Below are positions 34,194 to 43,475 of a DNA stretch of 64,000 nucleotides, in pieces. The position numbers and the translations under genes were made by a program. Source of the stretch: Methylobacterium isbiliense (GTDB taxonomy: Bacteria > Pseudomonadota > Alphaproteobacteria > Rhizobiales > Beijerinckiaceae); the NCBI RefSeq assembly GCF_022179325.1, contig NZ_BPQQ01000001.1, positions 23,148 to 87,147 of the forward strand. Direction: 5' to 3'. The first letter of the stretch is position 1; every line of letters begins with the position of its first letter. The notes beneath the pieces were generated by a model. That model saw only the letters and a program-made list of their open reading frames with translations. It made no database searches and was not told the DNA's origin.

Positions 34194-35609
34194 TCACGTG
34201 GCGTCCGCGGCGGGCCGCGCCGCGACGCGGCGGTGGCCCGAGACCTCGGCGCCCGCCTCCGGGGCGAGGCGGCGGAACGCGACGGTGGAGAGGGCCGAGA
34301 CGAGGGCGACCGCCAGGAAGGCCGGCCAGAAATCCTCGGCCCGGATCGCCGCGTGCCCGTGCCACGCGGCGGCGCTCTCCAGCACGGCGGCGCCGAACGC
34401 GACCCCGACGCTGAGCGAGAGCTGCTGGGCGACGCTCGCGAGGCTCGTCGCCGCGCTCATGTCGCGCGGGTCGACATCCGCATACGCGATGGCGTTGACG
34501 GCGGTGAATTGCAGCGAGCGGAAGCAGCCCCCGACGAGGAGCACGCCGAGGATCACCGCGTGCGGCGTGGCGGGGGTGAACAGGCCGACGAGCCCGAGCA
34601 AAAAAGCCGCCGCCACCGCGTTGACGGTGAGAACGCTCCGGAAGCCGTAGGCGCGCAGGATCCGCGCCGCGATCGTCTTCATGAACAGGGCGCCCGCCGC
34701 CGACGCGAAGGTGATGAGGCCCGAATGCAGCGGGTCGAGCCCGAAGCCGATCTGCAGCATCAGCGGCAGCAGGAAGGGGATCGCCCCCGTGCCGATGCGG
34801 AACAGGCTGCCGCCGGTGATCGCCGCCCGGAAGGTCGGGTAGCGCAGGAGGTCGAGGCGGATCAGCGGATGGGCGACGCGCCGCGCGTGGCGCCAGTAGA
34901 GGGCGAGGAGCAGGAGCCCCGCCCCCGTGCAGCCCCAGGAGACCTCCGGCGGCAGCAGGTGGCGCCCACCCGAGGCGAGGCCGAGCATCAGGCTCGCGAG
35001 CCCCGCCCCCGAGAGCCAGAACCCGGTGAGGTCGAGGGGAGGGCGCTCGGCCTCGCGGATGTCGGCGAAGGTGCGCGTGGCGAGCACGATCCCGGCCAGC
35101 CCGATCGGGATGTTGATGAAGAAGATCCAGCGCCAGTGCAGCGTCGTGGTGATGAAGCCGCCGAGCGGCGGGCCGATCACCGGGCCGACGAGCGCGGGAA
35201 TCGTCAGCATGGCCAGCGCCTGCACCAGCTCCGCCTTCGGCACGCTGCGCAGCAGCACGAGGCGGCCCACCGGCACCATCATGGCCCCGCCCATGCCCTG
35301 CAGGAAGCGCGCGGCCACGAACCAGCCGAGGGAATCGGCCGCCGCGCAGGCGAGCGAGCCCGCCATGAACACCGCGAGCGCCCAGCGGAAGATCGTGCGT
35401 GCGCCGAAGCGGTCGGCCATCCAGCCGGAGACCGGGATGAAGATCGCGAGGCTGACGAGATAGGCGGTGAGCGCGAGCTTGAGGGCGATCGGATCCTCGC
35501 CGAGATCGGCCGCGATCGCCGGCAGCGAGGTCGCGATCACGGTCGAGTCGGTGTTCTCCATGAACAGGGCGGTCGCGACCACCAGGGGGACGATGCGGGC
35601 GGGACGCAT
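34194..35609 (-). CDS. DHA2-type MFS drug/metabolite exporter
   Basis: A 471-residue major-facilitator protein with about 12-14 transmembrane helices, starting M-R-P-A-R-I-V-P-L at 35609 with gagagg upstream. E-N-T-D-S-T-V-I-A-T-S-L-P in helix 1 (the D1-type motif), W-M-A-D-R-F-G-A-R between helices 2 and 3 (motif A) and V-G-P-V-I-G-P-P-L-G-G-F (antiporter motif C) mark it as an H+-coupled multidrug-type exporter. No adjacent periplasmic adaptor gene was seen. Confidence 0.9.
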   Translation of the reverse strand: MRPARIVPLVVATALFMENTDSTVIATSLPAIAADLGEDPIALKLALTAYLVSLAIFIPVSGWMADRFGARTIFRWALAVFMAGSLACAAADSLGWFVAARFLQGMGGAMMVPVGRLVLLRSVPKAELVQALAMLTIPALVGPVIGPPLGGFITTTLHWRWIFFINIPIGLAGIVLATRTFADIREAERPPLDLTGFWLSGAGLASLMLGLASGGRHLLPPEVSWGCTGAGLLLLALYWRHARRVAHPLIRLDLLRYPTFRAAITGGSLFRIGTGAIPFLLPLMLQIGFGLDPLHSGLITFASAAGALFMKTIAARILRAYGFRSVLTVNAVAAAFLLGLVGLFTPATPHAVILGVLLVGGCFRSLQFTAVNAIAYADVDPRDMSAATSLASVAQQLSLSVGVAFGAAVLESAAAWHGHAAIRAEDFWPAFLAVALVSALSTVAFRRLAPEAGAEVSGHRRVAARPAADAT

Positions 35610-35787
35610 GCAAAACCTCTCGGAAGGCTCCGCTGCGGCAAGCGGCGGAGTCTTCGCGGGTATGGGCAAGGGACGACCAGCCAGGGATATCGGCTCCGCC
35701 ACCGCTCCGGCCAGACGCCGCGGCGAAACCCTGCCATGATCGTGTCCCTCATCGCGTCCCTGGCCCGTCCCCGGCCCTGGCCGCCGG

Positions 35788-36309
35788 TCAGCCGGCGCCG
35801 CGCCGGATGTGGCCGGGCACGAAGTTGTTGACCGGGAGCCGGACCGGGCGCACGCGCCCGTCCGGGTAGTAGCGGCGGAAGTACATCATCCGGGCCCGCT
35901 GCCCGAAGATCCGCGCCTGCCCGACCAGGAAGCGGTGGACCGCGGTGGAATTGGCCGACCAGGCATTGAACACGAGGCAGTCGCCCTGAAGGCATTCCCC
36001 GTAGGCGAGGGGACGGGTGCCCGTGACCCAGCCCTCGGCCTTGTCGGGGGTGGTCAGCGCCCAGCCGGCGAAGCCCTGGACCTGCCCGCCGGCATCGACC
36101 GCGAAGCAGTAGTGACCGCGATTGATCTGTCCCACCAGCACCCGGGACCATTCGCCGAAGCGCAGGTTGGCGAAGACCGGCTTGGTCATCAGGTGGCTCA
36201 CCGCAAGGCCGAGCGCGGCGGCGGGCGAGTCGGGCCGCCACAGGCGGAGCGGCCCGGCCCCCGCATCGGTGGCGGCATGGGTGTCGGCCTGTGCTGCATC
36301 TCCGGCCAT
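35788..36309 (-). CDS. HlyC-like toxin-activating acyltransferase homolog (active site altered)
   Basis: A 173-residue protein from ATG 36309 (gaggggg upstream). Its layout matches RTX-activating lysine acyltransferases: V-S-H-L-M-T-K-P-V-F, then G-H-Y-C-F-A-V-D, G-F-A-G-W-A and a C-terminal R-x-Y-Y-P-D-G-R-V-R block. Hand alignment to E. coli HlyC from memory puts Phe46 where catalytic His23 should be and Ala116 where Asp92 should be. It follows the RTX gene on the same strand by 204 bp, the expected partner. It may be inactive, use other residues, or be a relative with another role. Confidence 0.7.
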   Translation of the reverse strand: MAGDAAQADTHAATDAGAGPLRLWRPDSPAAALGLAVSHLMTKPVFANLRFGEWSRVLVGQINRGHYCFAVDAGGQVQGFAGWALTTPDKAEGWVTGTRPLAYGECLQGDCLVFNAWSANSTAVHRFLVGQARIFGQRARMMYFRRYYPDGRVRPVRLPVNNFVPGHIRRGAG

Positions 36310-36513
36310 GAATCCCCCTCGAAGTCCCCTCGCGAGCCGCAATCCCGGAGCCGCCGGAACCGGCCGGTGGCGCGCTGGCGAGCGCCCCCGGCATCCTGAC
36401 CGAGAAGCGCCGCCGCGGGAACGCGTCCCGCGGCGGCGGATCGGGTGCTGCCGTGGCCCGACGCCCGCGGCAGCCGGGTCCCACCTTCTGTCAGGCGACC
36501 GGACGGTCGCGCG

Positions 36514-38865
36514 TTAGGCGACCAGGAAGTCGCCGGCCGAGAGGGTGGGCTTGCTGTCGAGGGTGGCGAACTGCACCCGGGCGCCGGCGCCCGAGCCGTC
36601 GGCGTCGTAGAACAGGCCGCCGCTCGCGCGGTCGTAGAGGATGCGGTCGGTCGCATCGACCGGCCCGGCCGAGAGGTCCTTGAACGCGGCGGCGTTGAGG
36701 GCGCCCTTGGGCAGGGCCGAGAAGACCCCCGAGGACAGCTCGATCTTGTCGCTGCCCGAGGTGAAGTCGACGACGAGGTCGAACTGGCCGCTGACGAGCG
36801 CGGAGTCGAACACGAAGGTGTCGTTGCCGTCGCGGCCCCTCAGGGAGTCGGCGCCGCCGCGCCCGTTGAGCCGGTCGTCGCCGTCCCCGCCCACGATGCC
36901 GTTGGCGAACTCGTTGCCGGTGAGCGCGTAGGCACGCACGTCGATCCCGCTGCGGGAGCCGATCAGAGCCTCGATCTCCTGGCCGGCCTCCAGCGTGTAG
37001 CTGGTGAGCGCCACCACCGTGTCGGTGCCGCCGCCCCTGCCCTCGATCACGCGGTCGCCGGCCTCGCCGACCTGGTAGATGTCGTCGCCGCCGCGTCCCT
37101 CCATCAGGTCGTCGCCGGCGCCGCCCTGGATGCTGTCGTCGCCCGCGGACCCGAGCAGGGTGTCGGCGAAGCGCGATCCGGTCACGTACTCGATGCTGAG
37201 ATAGATGTCGCCCGCCGCGAACCCGCCGCTGCCGATGCCTCTGCCGAGATCGACCTGCACGGCGGCGGTCGAGGCCCCGTAGCTGACTTGGTCCTTGCCG
37301 CCGAGGCCGTCGAAGCTGTTGGCCTCGCCGTTGGCGATGAAGCGGTCGGAGGTGTCTGTGCCGATCGCGTTCTCGATCGACGTGAGGGTGTCTGAGGCCC
37401 ACGATCCGGCTTGGCCGCGGCCGTTGACGAGGTCGACGGTCGCGCCGCTCCAGCCGGCATAGCTCACCGTGTCGCTGCCCGCGCCGCCGTTCAGGGTGTC
37501 GCCGCCGCCCCAGCCCGTGAGGGTGTCGTTGCCGGCCCCGCCCGACAGGAGGTTGGCGGCGGTGGTGCCGGTGAGCGCGTCCTCGAAGCTGCTGCCGGTG
37601 AGGTTCTCGATGTCCTTCAGCACGTCGCCCTCGGCGTCCCCGCCCTGGCCGTTGCCGGTCCCGCCGAGCAGGCTGACGCGGACGCCCGCCGCGGAATTCG
37701 CGTAGGACGCGGTGTCGATGCCCGTGCCGCCGTCCAGCGTGTCGGCGCCGCCGCCGCCCTGGAGCGTGTCGCTGCCGTCGCTGCCCGAGAGCAGGTTGGC
37801 GAGCGCGTTGCCGGTGAGCGCGTCGTTGTAGTTGCCGCCGGTGACGTTCTCGATGTTCAGCAGCACGTCGCCCTCGGCGTTGCCGCCGGTGCCGCGGCCG
37901 GTGCCGAGGTCGACGGTGACGCCGCTGGTCGAGCCGAGATAGCTCGCGGTGTCGACGCCAGCGCCGCCGTCGAGGGTGTCGGCGCCGCCGCCGCCCTTGA
38001 GCGTGTCGTTGCCGTTGAAGCCTTCGAGCGTGTTGGCCTGGGCGTCGCCCTGCAGCCAGTCGTCGTAGCCGCTGCCCTGAAGGTTCTCAATGCTCGAATA
38101 GGTGTCGCCCTCGGCCTCGCCCCGCGAGCCCTTGCCGGTCTCGAGGTTCGCGCTCACGGCCTCGGTCGCGAGGCGGTAGCTCACGGTGTCGGTGCCGGTG
38201 CTGCCCTCCAGGCTGTCGGCGCCGCCGCCGCCCTTCAGGGTGTCGTTGCCCGCACCGCCCGACAGGGCGTTGGCGCCGCTGTCGCCGACGAGCGTGTCGT
38301 CGTAGTTGCTGCCGATCACGTTCTCGATGCCGATGTAGCGGTCGCCCTCGGCGTCGCCGCCCGAGCCCTGCCCCGTGCCGAGGTTCACCGAGACGCCCGT
38401 GGTGGAGGTGGCGTAGCTCACCATGTCGGTGCCGGCGCCGCCGTCGAGGGTGTCGGCGCCGCCGCCGCCCTTCAGGACGTCGTTGCCGCCGAAGCCCTCG
38501 ATCCTGTTGGCGCCGGCATCCCCGATCAGCATGTCGGCGTAGCCGCTGCCCCGGAGGTTCTCGATGCCGGAGAGCGTGTCGCCCTGGGCGTCGCCGCCGG
38601 CGCCCCTGCCGGTTTCGAGGCTGACGGTGACGCCGCTCGATGAATTGAGGTAGCTCGCGGTGTCGATCCCCGCGCCGCCCTCCAGGCTGTCGGCGCCGCC
38701 GCCGCCCTTCAGGGTGTCGTCGCCGGTGCCGCCGTTGAGCGTGTCGTTGCCCAGGTCGCCGTAGAGGGTGTCGTTCCCGCCCCCACCCTTGAGGGTGTCG
38801 TCGTTGGCGGTGCCGTTCAGGGTCTCGGCGGCGTCGGTGCCGGTCGTGTAGGTGCCAGTGGCCAT
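36514..38865 (-). CDS. RTX (Ca2+-binding nonapeptide) repeat protein, secreted
   Basis: A 783-residue acidic protein rich in G-G-x-G-x-D-x-L/x nonapeptides (such as G-G-G-G-A-D-T-L-D) that form Ca2+-binding beta-rolls. The first 66 residues are plain RTX. Residues 67-463 are five modules of 79, 79, 79, 79 and 81 residues, each opening x-D-T-A-S-Y and containing I-E-N-x-x-G-S; two divergent modules follow. The last about 120 residues are a typical type I secretion C-terminus (G-N-D-T-F-V-F-D, D-F-T-S-G-S-D-K-I). There is no signal peptide and no hydrophobic pore domain, so it is probably an adhesin or surface-layer protein. The exporter genes are not in the window. Confidence 0.9.
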   Translation of the reverse strand: MATGTYTTGTDAAETLNGTANDDTLKGGGGNDTLYGDLGNDTLNGGTGDDTLKGGGGADSLEGGAGIDTASYLNSSSGVTVSLETGRGAGGDAQGDTLSGIENLRGSGYADMLIGDAGANRIEGFGGNDVLKGGGGADTLDGGAGTDMVSYATSTTGVSVNLGTGQGSGGDAEGDRYIGIENVIGSNYDDTLVGDSGANALSGGAGNDTLKGGGGADSLEGSTGTDTVSYRLATEAVSANLETGKGSRGEAEGDTYSSIENLQGSGYDDWLQGDAQANTLEGFNGNDTLKGGGGADTLDGGAGVDTASYLGSTSGVTVDLGTGRGTGGNAEGDVLLNIENVTGGNYNDALTGNALANLLSGSDGSDTLQGGGGADTLDGGTGIDTASYANSAAGVRVSLLGGTGNGQGGDAEGDVLKDIENLTGSSFEDALTGTTAANLLSGGAGNDTLTGWGGGDTLNGGAGSDTVSYAGWSGATVDLVNGRGQAGSWASDTLTSIENAIGTDTSDRFIANGEANSFDGLGGKDQVSYGASTAAVQVDLGRGIGSGGFAAGDIYLSIEYVTGSRFADTLLGSAGDDSIQGGAGDDLMEGRGGDDIYQVGEAGDRVIEGRGGGTDTVVALTSYTLEAGQEIEALIGSRSGIDVRAYALTGNEFANGIVGGDGDDRLNGRGGADSLRGRDGNDTFVFDSALVSGQFDLVVDFTSGSDKIELSSGVFSALPKGALNAAAFKDLSAGPVDATDRILYDRASGGLFYDADGSGAGARVQFATLDSKPTLSAGDFLVA
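37477..38667 (-). repeat. 237-bp tandem coding repeats in the RTX gene
   Basis: Five consecutive modules (residues 67-145, 146-224, 225-303, 304-382 and 383-463) share the order D-T-x-S-Y, G-V-x-V-x-L, E-G-D, I-E-N, A-N and G-G-G-G-A-D. Four are exactly 79 residues (237 bp); the fifth has two extra residues. The order suggests duplication of a whole beta-roll module. Confidence 0.9.
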
Positions 38866-39099
38866 GATCCGCTCCTGAGGTCCGGGCCGGCGCGGGGGCG
38901 CTGGCGGTCCGACCGGCGCTGAGGCCGCCGGCGTGCGGATCCATCACTCTGACGGAAGGGAAGACGCGGCGGTGCGGGCGCGCACCCGGATCCGGCCGGC
39001 TCCGCCGCGGGCGCGGAACGGCGTGTCCCGGCGCACGGGGCGCCGACAGGGCGCCTCAGGCCTGCTTGACAGAGGACGACCGGTCCGGGCGGCTGTCGC

Positions 39100-39768
39100 T
39101 CAGCCCGTCCGGCGGCGCAGCAGAAAGATCCCCTGTGCGCCGACGAGGTTCCACACCCACCAGGGCAGGGAGAAGCGCATCGGGTTGCCGCCGGCATCGA
39201 GGGCCGAGGCGCGCTCGATGCGCGCGCCCACCAGCCGGCACAGGCCGACGAAGTCGCGGATGGTGCAGTGATGGATGTTGGGGGTCTCGTACCACGCGTC
39301 CGGCAGGTACTCGTTCACCGGCATCCGGCCGCGCACCAGCAGTTCGGCCCGGATGCGCCAGTGGCCGAAATTCGGGAAGGAGACGATCGCGTGCCGGCCG
39401 ATCCGCAGCAGGTGCTCCAGCACCACCTTCGGGTGGCGCGTCGCCTGGATGGTCTGGGACAGGATGACGTAGTCGAAGGCGTCGTCGGGGTAGTTCGCGA
39501 GGTCGGTGTCCGCGTCGCCCTGGATCACCGGCAGGCCGCGGGCGAGGCAGGCGTTGACGCCCTCGCGCGACAGCTCGATGCCCCGCCCGTCGACCCCGCG
39601 CTCGTCCCGCAGCAGCGCCAGCAGCGAGCCGTCGCCGCAGCCGATGTCGAGCACGCGGGCGCCGGCCTCCACGAGGCCGAGCACGACGAGGTGATCCTTG
39701 CGCGCGGCCGTGCGGCCCGCGCCCGCCGGCAGGCCGGCCGGCGCCAGGGTCTCCTGTCTGGCGCTCAC
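39100..39768 (-). CDS. metW: MetW, methionine biosynthesis methyltransferase-like protein
   Basis: A 222-residue class I methyltransferase-fold protein: [12 protein letters not shown] (SAM motif), [20 protein letters not shown] and [10 protein letters not shown], all typical of MetW. It starts at GTG 39768 within the metX stop (GTGA). In MetX/MetW bacteria MetW is needed for full homoserine acyltransferase activity. Confidence 0.94.
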   Translation of the reverse strand: MSARQETLAPAGLPAGAGRTAARKDHLVVLGLVEAGARVLDIGCGDGSLLALLRDERGVDGRGIELSREGVNACLARGLPVIQGDADTDLANYPDDAFDYVILSQTIQATRHPKVVLEHLLRIGRHAIVSFPNFGHWRIRAELLVRGRMPVNEYLPDAWYETPNIHHCTIRDFVGLCRLVGARIERASALDAGGNPMRFSLPWWVWNLVGAQGIFLLRRRTG

Positions 39769-40937
39769 AGGCCGCGCTCCCGGGCGGCCGCCTGGATGAA
39801 GCCGCGGGCGGCCGCGAACATCGCCGGCTCGTCGAGCAGGAAGGCGTCGTGGCCCTTGTCGCTCTCCACCTCCACGAAGGCCACGGGCGCCGCCGCGGCG
39901 TTGAGCGCATGCACGATCGCCCGCGAATCCGCGGTCGGAAACAGCCAGTCGGAGGTGAAGGACATGACGCAGAACCGCGTGCGGGTGCCCCGGAAGGCGT
40001 TCGCCAGCACCCCGCCGTGGTCGGCGGCGAGGTCGAAATAGTCCATCGCCCGGGTGAGGTAGAGGTAGGCGTTGGCGTCGAAGCGCTCCACGAAGCTGAT
40101 GCCCTGGTGGCGCAGGTAGCTCTCGATCTGGAAATCGGCGTCGAACGAGAAGGTCGGCGCGTCGCGGTCCTGGAAGCGGCGGCCGAACTTCCGGTGCAGC
40201 GCAGGCTCCGACAGGTAGGTGATGTGCGCGCCCATGCGGGCGACCGCGAGGCCCTTGGCGGGGCGCGAGCCCACGTCGAGGTAGCGCCCGGCATGCCACT
40301 CGGGGTCGGCCATGACCGCCTGGCGCCCGACCTCGTGGAAGGCGATGTTCTGGGCCGAGTGCCGCGCACCCGTGGCGATCGGCATCGCGGCGAAGACCCG
40401 CTCGGGGTAGCTCGCCGCCCATTGCAGCACCTGCATGCCTCCCATCGAGCCGCCGATGCACAGGAACAGGTCCGGGATGCCGAGCCGGTCGAGCAGCATC
40501 GCCTGCCCCCGGACCATGTCGCGGATGGTCACGAGCGGGAAGTCGAGCCCGTAGGGGCGCCCCGTCGCCGGATTGATCGAGGCCGGGCCGGTCGTGCCCA
40601 TGCAGGAGCCGACGACGTTGGCGCAGATCACGAAGTAGCGTTCGGTGTCCACCGGCTTGCCGGGGCCGACCAGGGTCTCCCACCAGCCCGGCTTGCCGGT
40701 GAGGGGATGGCGCTGCGTCACGTGCTGGTCGCCCGTGAGTGCATGGCAGACCAGCACCGCGTTCGTGCGCGCGGCGTTGAGCGTCCCCTCGGTCTGATAG
40801 GCGATCTGCCAGGGAGCCAGGGCCACGCCGGCATCCATCGCCAGCGGCTCGTCGGGGCCGAAGCGGGCCACGGGGCTGGCCGGCTCCACCGCCTGCGAGG
40901 CGCTCTCCGGGCCGGCTCTGAGAACGGTGATGGCCAT
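39765..40937 (-). CDS. metX: Homoserine O-acyltransferase MetX
   Basis: A 390-residue alpha/beta-hydrolase-fold enzyme that acylates homoserine, the first committed step of methionine synthesis. Ser164 in G-G-S-M-G-G is the nucleophile; the late Asp (S-D-W-L-F-P) and His (K-G-H-D-A-F) complete the triad. The [11 protein letters not shown] block near the N-terminus is characteristic. Whether it uses acetyl- or succinyl-CoA cannot be settled by eye. It is coupled to metW. Confidence 0.95.
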   Translation of the reverse strand: MAITVLRAGPESASQAVEPASPVARFGPDEPLAMDAGVALAPWQIAYQTEGTLNAARTNAVLVCHALTGDQHVTQRHPLTGKPGWWETLVGPGKPVDTERYFVICANVVGSCMGTTGPASINPATGRPYGLDFPLVTIRDMVRGQAMLLDRLGIPDLFLCIGGSMGGMQVLQWAASYPERVFAAMPIATGARHSAQNIAFHEVGRQAVMADPEWHAGRYLDVGSRPAKGLAVARMGAHITYLSEPALHRKFGRRFQDRDAPTFSFDADFQIESYLRHQGISFVERFDANAYLYLTRAMDYFDLAADHGGVLANAFRGTRTRFCVMSFTSDWLFPTADSRAIVHALNAAAAPVAFVEVESDKGHDAFLLDEPAMFAAARGFIQAAARERGL

Positions 40938-41149
40938 GCTGGACTCGGGGCTTCCTCGGCGCGGCCGATCGTCGGGCGGGATCGTCCGATCAACGCATTT
41001 CGTTAAAGCGGTCGAAAATTCCGCTACTCCGGACGGTCCGGGTTAGGACCTTCTCGCCCCCGCGTCAATCGAGGGGAGGGTTGCGGCGTCTGGCCCGCGG
41101 CGGCGCCGGATCGTAAGACGGCGCGAGCTGAACCCGGACCTGCGATTCG

Positions 41150-41986
41150 ATGACCCCACCCGCCCCGCCCGCCGACCTCGCCGCCCTCCGGGCGGAGATC
41201 GACCGCATCGACGCGGCGATGCACGACCTGCTGATGGAGCGGGGGCGCATCATCGACCGGCTGATCGCGGTCAAGCGCACCTCCGCCTCCGGCTCGGCCT
41301 TCCGGCCCGGGCGCGAAGCCGCGATGATGCGCGCCATCGCCGAGCGGCATGCGGGCCTGCTGCCGCTCGACACGGTGGAGGGCATCTGGCGGGTCATCAT
41401 CGCCACCTTCACGTACGTGCAGGCCTCGTTCGACGTGCACGCGGACGTCTCGGGGGGCGACGCGCCGATGCGCGATTCCGCCCGGTTCCATTTCGGCTTC
41501 ACGGTGCCCTACCGGCCGCATCCGAGCGCCAAGGCGGTGATCGCCGCGGTGGCCGATTCGCGTGGCGACCTCGGCATCTTCCGGCTCGACCAGGGCGTCA
41601 CCGCGGGGGTGTGGTGGGAGGAACTCGCGGGAGCCGGGCGCCCGAAGGTGATCGCCCGGCTCCCGTTCATCGAGCGCCCGGGGCACCCGGCCGGCACGCC
41701 GGTCTTCGTCATCGCCAAGCCGCTCGACGATCCGAGCGCCGCGCAGCGCGACTGGGTGCTCTACGCCGCCCGCTTCGAGCGCTGGCGCGAGGGAGCGGCC
41801 GGGGTGCTGGCGGAATGCGGCGCCGAGGTCGTGGCGAGCGCGGGCCAGCGCGTCGGCCTCAGCCAGCTCCTCGCCCTGCCGGGCGAGATCGTGCCGGCGG
41901 ACCTGCGGGAGGCGCTCGCCGGGGCGGGCGCTCCGCCGGCGCTCTTCGAGGAGGTCGGCAGCCACGCGGCACGGTTCCGGGTCTGA
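41150..41986 (+). CDS. Chorismate mutase (AroQ-type) with C-terminal extension
   Basis: A 278-residue protein. Residues about 10-95 are an AroQ helical chorismate mutase domain (L-R-A-E-I-D-R-I-D-A-A-M-H-D-L-L, R-x-x-I-I-D-R-L-I-A-V-K), converting chorismate to prephenate for Phe/Tyr synthesis. The remaining 180 residues form an alpha/beta region with no catalytic motif I recognise, possibly regulatory. It is divergent from metX across 212 bp. Confidence 0.88.
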   Translation: MTPPAPPADLAALRAEIDRIDAAMHDLLMERGRIIDRLIAVKRTSASGSAFRPGREAAMMRAIAERHAGLLPLDTVEGIWRVIIATFTYVQASFDVHADVSGGDAPMRDSARFHFGFTVPYRPHPSAKAVIAAVADSRGDLGIFRLDQGVTAGVWWEELAGAGRPKVIARLPFIERPGHPAGTPVFVIAKPLDDPSAAQRDWVLYAARFERWREGAAGVLAECGAEVVASAGQRVGLSQLLALPGEIVPADLREALAGAGAPPALFEEVGSHAARFRV

Positions 41987-42089
41987 GGGCGGCGGCCCGG
42001 CGGGTCTGGCGCCTTCCCCGACGAAGCGGGTCCCGGTTCGCCGAGGAATGCCGAAAACCCATTAGCCGAGAGCAGGATCGGACCCTGCT

Positions 42090-43475
42090 CTACCGCGCCA
42101 GCGAGACGGCGCCGACCTTCGGCCCGACGCCGTCGGGCACCGGCACGGTGGTCGCGCCGTAATTGGTGTTCAGGGTCAGGTTGGGCCCCTCGTAGAGGTT
42201 GATCATCTGCGCCACGATCACCGTGTAGGCCGATTGGTCCGCCACCGGCCGCTTGGCATCGATCACCAGCCGCCCGGCCGGCAGATAGATGGTGCCGAGC
42301 ATGGTCCGGGTGTTGTCGCTGACGATCCGGTACTCGCGCAGGGGCTTCGTACCGCTCGGCGGCGGAGGCGCCGGCGGGACCGGCTGGTCCAGGGGCGGCA
42401 CGACCGGATTGGAGACCGTGCGCTCTTCGGCCATCAGCAGGCCCGCCATCGGAGCGGTGGATCGCGCGGCAAGAGAGACGATGGTGTCCCTGTCGAACCG
42501 CAGCCCGCCCCTGTCTCCGGTGAAGAAGAACCCGACCTCGCTGCCCGACAGGCTGGCCTTCTGTTCGACCACGAGCGGCCCGTCCTTCATGATGTAGATG
42601 CCGGGGTTGAGGGTGATCCGCGACATGCCGCCGATCTTCAGGCCGTTGCAGTAGGTGCCGGGAGAGAGGGTGGCGGTGACGTCCTTGATCTCGTTCTTGC
42701 CCTCGCTGGCGGATTTCGGGCTGATGTAGGAGGGGAGCACGATGCAGGTGCCCGCGGTCGGCAGAACCTGATCCTTGAGCGGATCGGGGATCGGCGCGCA
42801 TTGCGTGATCGGTGCGGGCATGAGGGTCGCGCCCGCCCCCTGGTAGCCGCCTGCCGAGCAAATCGACTGCGCCCTGGCCACGGCAGTGTCCCCCGCCAGG
42901 ATGCCCTGCGCGTGCCGCGAGTTCGAGTAGATCGAGCAGTCGAGCGCGGTGACCTGCGCCGCCTTCTCCAGGGAGAGGGCGCCCTTCCCGGCGGTCTCGA
43001 GGGCCAGGGCGCAGAGCCGCAGCATCCCCACCACCTGCGACCGGGATTGCACGCTCACCGTCATGCTGGGCAGGCTGAGGAGCTTGCCCATGACGCTCGG
43101 CACCGTCTCCTCCGCGACGATCTCGACGCCGCCGCGCCGGTCGGTCACGCTGGCGGTCGAGGTCGATGCGCGGTCGGACGGCGTCTGCGCCTGGGCGGCG
43201 AACACCTGGAGCGCCGCACTGCGCACGGCGGCATCGTCGGCATTCACGAGCTTGAGCATGTTGCCGCCTGCCAGGGCCGCGGCGTCCGCTGCGGCCTGCA
43301 GCTCGGCGCGGCGCTGGAGCAGGCGGCCATACTCGATGGCGGCGGAGACGCTCCCGAACACCACCGGGAGGGCGATGACGAAGACGACCATCACCGCGCC
43401 GCGCCGGTCCCGCAGGAAGGCGGATCCCCGCTCGCGCAGCCCTGCGCCGCGCCGCCGACGACGCGTCGCGGTCAT
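42090..43475 (-). CDS. TadE/TadG-like pilus assembly protein
   Basis: A 461-residue protein with an Arg-rich cytoplasmic N-terminus, one transmembrane helix (M-V-V-F-V-I-A-L-P-V-V-F-G) followed by E-Y-G-R-L-L-Q-R-R-A-E-L-Q-A-A-A-D-A-A-A-L-A-G, the TadE/TadG hallmark, then a large extracytoplasmic part with six cysteines and a Pro-rich stretch. TadG proteins are minor or assembly components of Flp pili. No other tad gene is in the window. Confidence 0.88.
   Translation of the reverse strand: MTATRRRRRGAGLRERGSAFLRDRRGAVMVVFVIALPVVFGSVSAAIEYGRLLQRRAELQAAADAAALAGGNMLKLVNADDAAVRSAALQVFAAQAQTPSDRASTSTASVTDRRGGVEIVAEETVPSVMGKLLSLPSMTVSVQSRSQVVGMLRLCALALETAGKGALSLEKAAQVTALDCSIYSNSRHAQGILAGDTAVARAQSICSAGGYQGAGATLMPAPITQCAPIPDPLKDQVLPTAGTCIVLPSYISPKSASEGKNEIKDVTATLSPGTYCNGLKIGGMSRITLNPGIYIMKDGPLVVEQKASLSGSEVGFFFTGDRGGLRFDRDTIVSLAARSTAPMAGLLMAEERTVSNPVVPPLDQPVPPAPPPPSGTKPLREYRIVSDNTRTMLGTIYLPAGRLVIDAKRPVADQSAYTVIVAQMINLYEGPNLTLNTNYGATTVPVPDGVGPKVGAVSLAR

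Noticed and set aside
36491-37402. Arg/Gly-rich minus-strand frame inside the RTX gene
   Set aside because: A different frame of the same repeats; its apparent repetition is inherited from the RTX modules.
37477-38667. Regular repeats considered as a CRISPR array
   Set aside because: The 237-bp units are coding RTX modules without spacers; no CRISPR-like short repeats or cas genes occur in the window.
40938-41149. Possible SAM-II riboswitch in the metX leader
   Set aside because: attttcgaccg followed by an aac resembles part of the motif, but the GCUAAA-type element and the second pairing were not found.
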